DNA of 64,000 nucleotides from Pelobates cultripes. Its lineage: Eukaryota > Chordata > Amphibia > Anura > Pelobatidae. The notes under the pieces were generated by a model. It searched no databases, had not been told where the DNA came from, and saw nothing but the letters and a program-made list of their open reading frames with translations. The DNA lies in NCBI GenBank assembly GCA_933207985.1, contig OW240915.1, positions 278,861,953 through 278,925,952 of the forward strand. Direction: 5' to 3'. A program made the position numbers and the translations under genes. Numbering within the stretch: position 1 is the stretch's first letter; each line of letters starts with the position of its first letter. This document shows, piece after piece, positions 34,235-43,915 of this stretch.

Positions 34235-34326
34235 CAAAATACAGTTAGAATGAAATACATATGAATATATAATTTATATTAAATTTTTTTATTTTATTTA
34301 TTATTGTAATTATACGTATATATATA
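32803..34326. mobile_element. TTAA-target (piggyBac-like) non-autonomous element, copy A, right end missing
   Basis: It starts TTAACCCCTTCATGACGGAG. The first about 216 bp are repeated in tandem (CCCCTTCAGGACGGAGTCAA at about 33023). Internal blocks such as CGAGCACAACAGTACCCCCC and GTTTTGGAAAGTTACAGGG recur several times in the window. In copy A it ends at the duplication breakpoint; the copy B version runs on to a terminal AAGGGG/TTAA. Transposon class is inferred from TTAA plus CCCC ends. Confidence 0.7.
34165..34228. repeat. (AT)n microsatellite, copy A
   Basis: About 30 AT units. The copy B equivalent at about 52150-52201 is shorter. Confidence 0.95.
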
Positions 34327-35213
34327 CCGTGTTTCTCCGAAAATAAGACCGGGTCTTATATTAATTTTAGTCACAAAAAACACACTAGGGCTTATTTTCA
34401 GGGTAGGGCTTATTTATTTACCTTACCAGTATGTACAGCTCTTTCTCATTTAATAAATCCACCCCCTCTAATTAATCCACCCCCTTTAATTAATCCATCC
34501 CCTTTAATTAATCCACCCCCCTCTAATTAATCCACCCCCCTTTAATTAATCCAGCCCACCCTTTAATTAATCCACCCCCCTCTAATTAATCCAGCCCACC
34601 CTTTAATTAATTCACCACCCCTTTAATTAATTTACCCCCCTCTAATTAATCCAGCCCACCCTTTAATTAATTCACCACCCCTTTAATTAATTCACCCCCC
34701 TCTAATTAATCCAGCCCACCCTTTAATTAATTCACCACCCCTTTAATTAATTCACCCCCTCTAATTAATCCAGCCCCCTCTAATTAATTCACCTCCCCTT
34801 AATTAATTCACCCCCCCTTTAATTAATTCACCCCCCTCTAATTAACCAGCCCACCCTTTAATTAATTCACCCCCCCTTTAATTCACCCCCCCTTTAATTC
34901 ACCCCCCCCACCCCCTTTAATTAATTCAATTAATCCCAGACATAAAATATACTCACATTTCAAGGATTCCACTGGGAGCCTCACCGCCCGGAAATGGATC
35001 CTTCCGCTGAAGATCCGTGAAGGCAGACTGATGGCGCTGCAAAATGTCGTCATCACGTTGCGCGACGCTCCTCCTACAGCAGAAGAAGGAAGTCTCGCCG
35101 CAAAGGTACAATGCCTAGGTCTTATTTTCGGGGTAGGGCTTATATTGCAGCCCACCCCGAAAATCCGACTAGGGCTTATTTTCGGGGTAGGGTTTATTTT
35201 AGGGGAAACACGG
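34327..35213. mobile_element. TA-flanked transposon with CCGTGTTTC termini, 887 bp
   Basis: The left end is CCGTGTTTCTCCGAAAATAA and the right end, reverse complemented, is CCGTGTTTCCCCTAAAATAA, with TA on both sides. Subterminal blocks GGGCTTATTTTCGGGGTAGG occur repeatedly near both ends. The centre holds a TTAATTAA-rich minisatellite. This terminus is widespread in vertebrates, but I do not assign a superfamily with certainty. Confidence 0.8.
34460..34925. repeat. TTTAATTAATTCACCCCC minisatellite
   Basis: Tandem units of about 19-22 bp built from (C/T)TAATTAAT plus CCA(G)CCC(A)CC or TCACCCCC, some 20-plus copies with higher-order alternation. It lies within the transposon at 34327-35213. 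Confidence 0.9.
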
Positions 35214-36480
35214 TATGTACCTGTAGTGGAGCTCCTATACCCAGGCTGGGTATCTCCACTGGAATATCACTTAAGCTGGAAGAAAGCGCTGTGTAGTGTT
35301 AAAGCCCTTATTCCCCCACACATCAGACGACACTTGATGTTGGGACAATGACAAAGTTTAATGGGACATGGGGGTCTTTTATACACAGACCTCTAGCACA
35401 TACATACCGAGACACAGACACACACACATACAGAGACACACACACAGACACATAAGAGACACAGACACACAGAGACACACACACATGCATAGACACACAC
35501 ATACATACAGAGACACAGACACACACACATACAGAGACACACACACACAGACACACACACATACACACATACAGAGACACAGACACACATACATAGAGAG
35601 ACATACACATACATACAGACACACACACACATACATACATACAGAGTCATCTATGCACCCGGAGGTCCTTCTAATGGCTGTCTTGTAGAAAACCACTGAA
35701 GTGAAGTTAACCCTAGCAGGTAAGTATTGCAGTTTCTCAGGAACTGCAATAATTACCACTCTCGGGTTAATTGACATGGGACAATGCATCCAGACCACTT
35801 CAATGAGCTGAAGTTGTCTGGGTGCCTACAGTGTTTCTTTAAAGTTGCTCAGGCAAGAAATGTTGATGGTAAGGTATACACTTTTTTTGTTCTTTTGATA
35901 ATTTTTCTAAGGCATTTTTTGTTGTTTATTTTTGCATACCGGTAATTTCATTTTGAATATTTTTTAAAGTCAAAGACTTGTGTTTCTATTTTTTATTTTG
36001 ACATTCTTTAGTTTTACAAAGGGTTACAACACGTGTCAACTAGAAATTCCGAGTCTGAATTAGTAAGATTTAGCAGTATGAAAAAATTTAAAATAAACAA
36101 AAGTGCAGATTTATTTTAAGCAGACGTGCCTTTGTATGTAATCAATGTTTCAGTCCAACTACCTTGACTTATTAAGGAAAGCTTGGTAATGGGACTGAAA
36201 TGGTGAATGTACATAGGGCACAACTGTAAAAAAATGACGTTATCTTGTTTATTTTGAAGTCCTGTGGGTGCGCTCTTCACTTTAAATATGTTATTGTAAT
36301 GGAGTCTGCATCTAGCAACAAGACTGGGACAATATCTGCTCATTACAAATGGTACATATTAATGACATTTATCTGTGTATTATGCATATATAAATGCACA
36401 TTAATATATGTGTAAATATAATAGGCATACATATATATATATATATATATATAAATAAAACTAATATACATGTCATATAC
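35214..36480. other. Unassigned DNA with a CA-rich repeat at 35395-35650
   Basis: An ACACACAGAGACACAG-type degenerate microsatellite produces long Cys/Val or His/Thr ORFs that are not genes. A partial T2-like MITE end is visible near 35780-35842 (CAGACCACTTCAATGAGCTG). A (TA)n run is at about 36430-36452. Confidence 0.6.
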
Positions 36481-36519
36481 CAGTGATGGATCCAGAGCCT
36501 GATCCCGGGAGGGGCACTT

Positions 36520-36670
36520 GTAGATTATTTAAAGAAATAATCCATGCACAATAACCACTACTGCTCTCTGTAGTGGTTATGGTGCCAGGAGTGCCGGGAC
36601 CCCCTCCCAGAGTAAGTAGTCAAACCGTTTAAAAACAGTTTGACAACTTATCTGGGGTCTGCTGGGATAT
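36520..36670. mobile_element. T2-like MITE fragment
   Basis: TTTAAAGAAATAATCCATGC, GTAGTGGTTATGGTGCCAGG and AACAGTTTGACAACTTATC match the subtype at 10430-10800 and 11083-11401. Confidence 0.55.
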
Positions 36671-36920
36671 GGGGCTGTAGTAGGGTATAGGAGCAGTGGT
36701 GCAATGTGTGAGGGGTGCAGTGTGTGTGAAAGGTTCAGTGTATGTGTGTAAGGGGGGTGTAGTGTGTGAATGTGTAGGGTGTGTGGGGCAATGTGTGTAT
36801 GTGGCAATGTGTGTATGGGGGGCAGTGTGTGAATATGTATGGTGTGTGTGGGGGCAGTGTGTGTATGGTGGGCACTGTGTGCCGCACGGTGCCTGTGGAA
36901 CGGGGAGGGAATTGCCCTGT

Positions 36921-37720
36921 TGCCTTGTGCGTCTCTCTCCTTTCCCCCTCTGCCTCTTTCTCCCCCTCCCCTTGTGCGTCTCTCTCCTTCCCCCTTTTTC
37001 TCCCCCTCCCCTTGTGCGTCTCTCTCCTTTCCCCCTCTGCCTCTTTCTCCCCCTCCCCTTGTGCTTCTCTCTCCTTCCCCCTCTTTCTCCCCCTCCCCTT
37101 GTGCGACTCTCTCCTTTCCCCCTCTGTCTCTTTCTCCCACAACCTTTGTGCGTCTCTCTCCTTTACCCCTCTGTCTCTTTCTCCCCATCCCCTTGTGTGT
37201 CTCCTCTCCTTTTCCCCTCTGTCTCTTTCTCCCCTCCCCTTGTGTGTCTCTATCAAACTTTAATGCTCTCCCCTCTCCTTGTGTGTCTCTATCCTTTCCC
37301 CGTCTCTTTCTCCCCTCCTTGTGTGTGTCTCTCAGCTTTCCCCTGTCTCTTTCTCCCTCCCTTGTGTGTCTCTATCCTCTCCTGTCTTTTCTCCACTCCT
37401 TGTGCGTCTCTCTCCTTTCCCCCCTCTGCTCTTTCTCCCCTCCTTACAATGAGTCTCTCTCCTTCCCCTCTTTCTCCCCCTCTCCTTGTGCGACTCTCTC
37501 CTTTCCCCCTCTGTCTCTTTCTCCCCCTCCCCTTGTGTGTCTCTATCCTTTCCCCCTGTCTCTTTCTCCCCCTCCCCTTGTGTGTCTCTATCCTTCCCCG
37601 TCTCTTTCTCCCACCCTTTCCCTGTCTCTCCCCCACATCTCTCTCCCCTTTGTCTCTTTCCCCCTCTATTTTATATCCCCCCTCCCCTTGTGTCTCTTTA
37701 TTCCCCATCTTCCCCCTCCC
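36921..37720. repeat. Homopyrimidine minisatellite (about 48-57-bp unit)
   Basis: Units of CTCTCTCCTTTCCCCCTCTG plus TCTTTCTCCCCCTCCCCTTG repeat for about 0.8 kb with only the short TGTGYGTCT spacer breaking the pyrimidine run. It produces 100-350-residue Pro/Ser/Leu ORFs on one strand and Glu/Arg/Gly ORFs on the other, which I reject as genes. Confidence 0.9.
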
Positions 37721-37742
37721 ATTTACCTGAGAGGAGTCAGGG

Positions 37743-38001
37743 GGCCGGCTGCATTCCACTCTGGAACTGCCGGGCCGGGTGGCAGCCTCACCGGTCCGGC
37801 GGCCCTCCTCCGGTCACTGATGGCTGAGGAGTGAAGGAGGAGGAGGGAGGAGCATGTTTCTGTACCATGCTCCCTCGCGGTTCCCAACATGCTCCTCCCT
37901 CCTCCTCCTTCACTCCTCAGCCATCAGTGACCGGAGGAGGGCCGCCGGACCGGTGAGGCTGCCACCTGGCCCGGCGGTTTCAGAGTGGCATGCAGCCGCC
38001 A
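37743..38001. repeat. GC-rich palindrome with 114-bp arms
   Basis: The left arm (37743-37856) and right arm (37888-38001) are nearly exact inverted copies: GGCTGAGGAGTGAAGGAGGA against TCCTCCTTCACTCCTCAGCC, and CCTCACCGGTCCGGCGGCCC against GGGCCGCCGGACCGGTGAGG. The loop is 31 nt. Sequence to about 38138 (CACCGGGAAATTTCCCGGTA, CCAGTCCGGCCCTG) looks like a hAT-type right end; no matching left end was found. Confidence 0.9.
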
Positions 38002-38289
38002 GCCCACCGGCCCCCTCAGAGTGTGTGCCACCGGACCGGCCACCCGGTGGCACACACATGTGCAGCGCAGCCCCCAGATGCCGCGGCCCACCGGGAAATT
38101 TCCCGGTATGCCGGTGGGCCAGTCCGGCCCTGTTTGTATGTAATGTTTGTGTTTGCAGGGGTGTATTTGCATGTTGTGTTGGTATTTGACTGCTGGAATG
38201 TTTGTTCATGCACTGCCACCTATATTCTTACACAGATATACATACATCATAACAAACAGAAACATACATGGAAACATACTGACACACAT

Positions 38290-39344
38290 GTAACGGCCAC
38301 CCAGGTAGTTAGAGGGGTGTATGCCGTTGGAGATATCCTTTTCCCCGGCGAAAGGCTGTGCTGTAGTATATTACCGATATCCCATCAGCTGGAGCAGGGT
38401 AGAGAGAGTAGCAGAGCTAGTGATTTAGCTGGATGCAGGTTCCCTTCAATAACGAGACGAGGCTACGTATTGGGGGTTATGCAGAACTGATTTAATGGAC
38501 ACACAGGCATTTCTTTTATACAACTTTTCCAACAAGGTTACCACCCATGTGGACCTTGTTGGGCACTGAAAACACAAACTTATCAACCAATCGTTTACAG
38601 TTACACAGCTAAACACTCTCATTCATTACAGTAAATTCCTCCCCTCTGCTTGGGAGATAATTGAGATGATTGTTGTATCAGCTCAATTATCTCCAAGCAA
38701 AAAATATACTTTTTACTCAATTTTTATAACATCAACTTATGCATTAATTTCCAATAAAAGTTAAATTTTCAGAACCAGCATAATTAGGGAACAAACATAT
38801 TTAAAAATCATAACAATCGGTTCAGGGGTTCAGGAGATAGCTGGAAGTCCCATCTCTCCTCTTTTCGTACAGTTAAAAAACCGAACAGTTATTCTTTTTA
38901 TTGTTTGTGCCTTTGCTGGTCGTGTGCCGCCTCGTTCGTGCAATAATTTTACCGAACGCCGCCTCGTTCGTATAAATCTGTGCGAAGCTAAGTGGTCCTG
39001 GAAGTCTCAGCGGAGTTCGGGAGTTTGAGTGTCCGAAAATAGTTCCAGACACTCGACGACCAAACCCCGCTGGACGCGTTTGACAAAACAAGATGGCCGC
39101 CGCCACGTGTTCATACATATGAATCGACGCCACCCAGTGAATCACTTAGAACGTTTGCAGTTTGCGGTCTGGCACAGAGTTAAGGCGTTAATTGGCGGCA
39201 CACGCCTGGGCTGGATGGTCTCTGGTTTGGTAGTTTGTTTGGTTATATGAATGGGTTAGCAGTGTCATTCGTTTTTCCATTTGTATGTTAAATATAACAA
39301 TGGTAACAAATCCAGGGGTTATAATGTTCCAAGTCTGTTGGCCA
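38290..39344. other. Unclassified repeat-like DNA up to the gap
   Basis: No gene is supported. The part at 38810-39060 is related to 25.8-26.0 kb. The start TGTAACGGCCACCCAGG could be an LTR end, but no second end is found. Confidence 0.4.
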
Positions 39345-39444
39345 NNNNNNNNNNNNNNNNNNNNNNNNNNNNNNNNNNNNNNNNNNNNNNNNNNNNNNNN
39401 NNNNNNNNNNNNNNNNNNNNNNNNNNNNNNNNNNNNNNNNNNNN
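39345..39444. other. Assembly gap (100 N)
   Basis: Exactly 100 Ns, the conventional length for a gap of unknown size. Copy B of the duplication begins at its right edge. The ORF that spans it is not real. Confidence 1.
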
Positions 39445-40286
39445 ATATTGCAGGTTTTGAGAAACTACAATGCTTACATTGCAGGACTAAGACAGCCTCT
39501 AGTAGTTAAATGTCCCCTAAATGATGCATGGGGACATCCAGCGTCAGAGAAATCACCATAAGAAAGGGTTGACTTGCCACAAATGCGTTAGGTCCCCCCA
39601 CCAGCGGGAGGAGACAGAGCACTTTTCAAGGTTGGAATCGGGTAAGTAACAAAAATGTTTTGTTTTTTTAATTCTTTCTGAGCTTTGGGGGAGGGGTACC
39701 AAAAGATACAGATTTGTATCCTAACATTATAGAATCCCTTTAATATGCTAAAATCCTCACCTCTCCTATATGGCACAGCAACATCAGAAATGAGTGACAA
39801 TGTCATACATTTTTTTGTCACAGTGACAAACATCAGATTTACAAAATATCCAGAAAAAACGTGCATGTAAAAAAATGTGATGCCGGAAGCCAGGATATAA
39901 TGTCACTCCAGCCCTAGGTAGATAAGAGAAGATGGTCCAGGCACTTCAAGTGCTCGAAGGGGCATATTTATTTGGAACACAGTGTTACCAGCAGCAGTGT
40001 ATCGACTCAAATGGGTCTTTCTCAAAGGGTAACTCCGGCCCCGGCATCAATAAATGGCATGCGCTGGAGCAGTGCTAGAAGAGCTTAAAGATTACAGGGT
40101 CATAGCTATCCCACTGGTCCCCAGGCAAAGGAACCACTCCAGCTCTCCCAGAGGTAGGAAAGCTGAATGGATGTAAATTAAAACAAAACAAATAAATAAT
40201 AATTTGTGTGTGTGAGAGAATGTGCATGTGTGTCTGTCAGTGAGTTTGTGTGTTTCTGTTAGTGAGTATGTGTGAGTATTGGTAAT

Positions 40287-40827
40287 TTAAAGGGACACTA
40301 CAGTAACCAGAACGGCTACAGCTTAATGTAGTGGTTCTGGTTTCTATCGTGTCTATGTCCCTTAAGAGAAAAGCAGTGTTTACATTGCTGCCTAGGAACA
40401 CCTCTAGTGGCAGTCACTCAGATGGCAACTAGAGGTGCTTCCTAGTCCAGTGCTGCACAATGTACAGTTCTGGTGTTCAGCATCTCCACAAACTGCATGG
40501 AGTCACTGAACATTCCTCGTAGAGATGCACTGAGTAAATGCATCTCTATGAGGAGATGCTTATTGGCACAGTGTGGTGTTTTGTAGCACAATTGCCTCCC
40601 AATGCTTTCCTGTGGGAAAGCATTAGATTGGTTGAGTTCTTTTTTTTATTTTATTTTTTTATTAACAAGTTGTGTGAGTTTACAGCCATGGGGCATGTGG
40701 CTAGGGCAGCATAAAAAAGAATCAAAATCAGCAAAGAATTGAGCAGTAGGACTGCAGGGGCTTGATCAATACACAAAAACTGTGTTATTAAGCTAAAGTT
40801 GTTTTGGAGACTATAGTGTCCCTTTAA
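40287..40827. mobile_element. T2/Kolobok-type MITE, copy B
   Basis: Counterpart of 20441-20981, with the same TTAAAGGGACAC...GTGTCCCTTTAA ends and only isolated substitutions. Confidence 0.9.
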
Positions 40828-41225
40828 AGGACCACTGTAGTGCCCCCACCCTCAGGGTCCACCTCCTGCCGGGCTGGATGGAGAGGAAGGGGTTAAACTT
40901 ACCTCTCTCTCCAATGCCGGGTGGGGAGCTCTCCTCCTCCTCTTCGGCTGAATGCGCATGCGCGGCAGGAGCCGCGCGCGCATTCAGCCAGTCCATAGGA
41001 AAGGATTCTCAATGCTTTCCTATGGACGCTGGCGTCTTCTCACTGTGAAAGTAACGCGGAAGCCCTCTAGCGGCTGTCAATGAGACAGCCACTAGAGGCT
41101 GGATTAACCCATTTATAAACATAGCATGCTATGTTTATAAAAAAAAGGGTTAAACCTAGCTGGACCAGGCACCCAGACCACTTCATTAAGCTGAAGTGGT
41201 CTGGATGCCTATAGTGGTCCTTTAA
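40824..41225. mobile_element. Abutting GGACCAC-type MITE, copy B
   Basis: Counterpart of 20978-21379, again sharing a TTAA with its neighbour. Confidence 0.9.
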
Positions 41226-41695
41226 CTTCTGGCACTCAAGGCCTTAATAGTTTTGCAAAAAAATCAAACTGATTATCCAATATATTTTATATTTCAATTG
41301 GAAAAATTATATGGACCAAACTATTCAAACCAGATGATTCGGACCAATCAAGTTTTTCTTCTGTGTAAATGTCTGATGATCATATTAATATATTAATATT
41401 TTGCGAATGCATACAATCATAAATAGACAAATGTTTGAATATTTTACTAGTTTTTTTTAACAATGATAATGCAACCCCATTTTTTAAATGTTTTTTTTTC
41501 ATAAATGACAATTTTTATTGCTTTTTCATGAGAATGGTCCACCCATTTAACATGGAACACTTTAATATATTTCCCGTTATATATATGATTTCTAGAGACA
41601 CAACTGCATAGAAATTTGTATTTTCTACCCAAATCTTTTGTTTTAATAATATTGTGGAGATAATATTTTAGTCATTACAAAATGTCTCCACATAC

Positions 41696-41919
41696 CTAGC
41701 CTGAGGAACATCAATATTGGATGAAACCACCTTGCGCTTTTCCTCAAGAAGATAGATCGACCGTCTGTAGTCTTGTTTCATTTCTGGATCATGTTCAAAG
41801 CTCCTTCTGGAACTTTCCGACTCCAAGTCCTTACCCTTTCTCATCTGGGCAGCCATTTGTAGATTTGGTGTACAATAGTGGCCTGCTTTAGGTTCCATTG
41901 CAGAATTAGCGCACACTCC
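41696..41919 (-). CDS. Candidate internal exon of a host gene, copy B
   Basis: The predicted protein is the same, residue for residue, as that of the exon at 21850-22073, and the splice acceptor and donor are unchanged. At 224 bp the exon is not a multiple of three. Splicing both copies into one mRNA would therefore shift the downstream frame unless one is skipped. Protein unrecognised. Confidence 0.7.
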
Positions 41920-42306
41920 CTGCAACAGGAAATTTACACCAAATTACCACACATGAAATTCACCAACAGATATACAAATATTCCAGACTATATAAATTAA
42001 TGACTTGTAGTAATAAAAATATGGGAAAAAGAGATATACAGTGACCGTGGCACTTATCATGCAGTTATGCTGTGTATTGATTTTGAAAAGAAAAAGTAAA
42101 TCTAATCCAAGAGGTAAAGTCAGGAACTGCTGTTAAATTTTGCTGAAGAGTCTGTCCTCTTTTTTTCATAATACAAAAAGTTCAGATTTCAATAGAAATT
42201 GGCACTTTTATAAATTAATCTTATATAGACTCCTCCATCCCCCTTGCTGTCACAGACATCAGACATCAGACATCAGGTCCTGCTACTTCCTGGTGTGTTT
42301 AGCTTA

Positions 42307-43915
42307 GTGAAGAAGGTTAGAGGAAGAGGTTCTATTTCAACTGTCAAAAGTAAAGACAAATAAGTCAATGGGACCTGATGGAATACACCCAAAGCTATTA
42401 AAAGAGCTTAGTGGTGTACTAGCAAAACCATTAATAGATTTATTTAACCAATCATTGTTAACAGGAGTAGTCCCAGAAGATTGGAAGTTAGCGAATGTTG
42501 TGCCCATTTACAAGAAAGGTAATAGGGAGGAGTCTGGCAACCATAGGCCAGTTAGCCTTACTTCAGAAGTGGGGAAAGTGATGGAAAACATGTTAAAGGA
42601 TAGGATTGATGAACATCTAAAAACACATGGATTTCAAGATCAGAGACAACATGGGTTTACTTCAGGGAGATCATGCCAAACTCATCTTATTGATTTTTTT
42701 GATTGGGTAACTAAAATTATAGATCAGGGTGGTGCCGTAGGCATTGCTTACCTAGATTTCAGTAAGGCTTTTGACACTGTTGCACATAGAAGGCTTATCA
42801 ATAAACTGCAATCTTTAAGTTTGGATTCCAACATTGTTGAATGGGTAAGGCAGTGGCTGAGTGACAGGCAACAGAGGGTTGTAGGTAATGGAATATATTC
42901 GAAGCTTGGACTTGTCACCAGTGGGGTACCTCAGGGATCTGTACTTGGACCCATTCTCTTTAATATTTTTATTAGTGATATTGCAGAAGGTCTTCATGGT
43001 AAGGTATGTCTTTTTGCTGATGATACTAAGATATGTAACAGGATTGATGTTCCAGGAGGGATAAGCCAAATGGCAAATTATTTAGGTAAACTAGAAAAAT
43101 GGTCAGAATTGTGGCATCTGACATTTAATCTGGATAAGTGCAAGATAATGCATCTTGGACGTAAAAACCCAAGGGCAGAGTACAGAATATTTGATAGAGT
43201 CCTAACCTCATCATATGAGGAAAGGGATTTAGGGGTGATTATTTCTGATGATTTAAAGGTAGGCAGACAATGTAATAGAGCAGCAGGAAATGCTAGCAGA
43301 ATGCTTGGTTGTATAGGGAGAGGTATTAGCAGTAGAAAGAGGGAAGTGCTCATGCCATTGTACAGAACACTGGTGAGACCGCACTTGGAGTATTGTACAC
43401 AGTACTGGAGACCGTATCTTCAGAAGGATATTGATACCTTAGAGAGGGTTCAGAGAAGGGCTACTAAACTGGTTCATGGATTGCGGGATAAAACTTACCA
43501 GGAAAGGTTAAAGGATCTTAGCATGTATAGCTTGGAGGAAAGACGAGACAGGGGGGATATGATAGAAACATTTAAATATATAAAGGGAATCAATACAGTA
43601 AAGAATGAGACTATATTTAAAAGAAGAAAAACTACCACAACAAGAGGACATAGTCATAAATTAGATTGACAAAGGTTTAAAAATAATATCAGGAAGTATT
43701 ACTTTACTGAGAGGGTAGTGGATGCATGGAATAGCCTTCCAGCTGAAGTGGTAGAGGTTAACACAGTAAAGGAGTTTAAGCATGCGTGGGATAGGCATAA
43801 GGCTATCCTAACTATAAGATAAGGCTAGGGACTAATGAAAGTATTTAGAAAATTGGGCAGAGTAGATGGGCCGAATGGTTCATCTGTCGTCACATTCTAT
43901 GTTTCTATGTGAAGA
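42307..43915 (+). mobile_element. 5'-truncated CR1/Rex1-like LINE, copy B
   Basis: Same truncation point, 3' tail and GTGAAGA flanks (42307-42313 and 43909-43915) as copy A. The insertion therefore predates the duplication. Confidence 0.85.
42368..43669 (+). pseudogene. LINE reverse transcriptase with a premature stop (copy B)
   Basis: RT motifs A, B and C are unchanged (SKAFDTV, SGVPQGSVLGP, FADD). The frame ends at residue 433, where copy A's GAG GGA is GAT TGA. The sequence after the stop would continue in frame with copy A's last 50 residues. Other differences are Thr to Ile at residue 23, Asn to Ser and Glu to Asn. Confidence 0.9.

Larger units (their letters stand above)
19599..34326. 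repeat. Segmental duplication, copy A
   Basis: This interval matches 39445-52296 in direct orientation and the same order. The coordinate offset is 19846 at the left, 19854 in the middle and about 17980 at the right. The offset falls because copy A carries an extra 1244-bp hAT and about 0.7 kb that copy B lacks. By eye, substitutions are fewer than 1 per 100 bp (about seven in the 1.45-kb LINE frame). The match stops in the AT-rich tract just before the transposon at 34327. Confidence 0.95.

Noticed and set aside
36696..37834. Long Pro/Ser/Leu ORFs (up to 344 residues) and reverse-strand Glu/Arg/Gly ORFs
   Set aside because: Direct translation of the pyrimidine/purine minisatellite; open in several frames and on both strands.
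36481..38138. One hAT element from CAGTGATGGATCC to CCGGCCCTG
   Set aside because: The ends are not inverted copies of each other and the flanks TCATATAC and TTTGTATG do not match.
39285..39509. ORF spanning the N run
   Set aside because: It is created by translating the gap as unknown residues.
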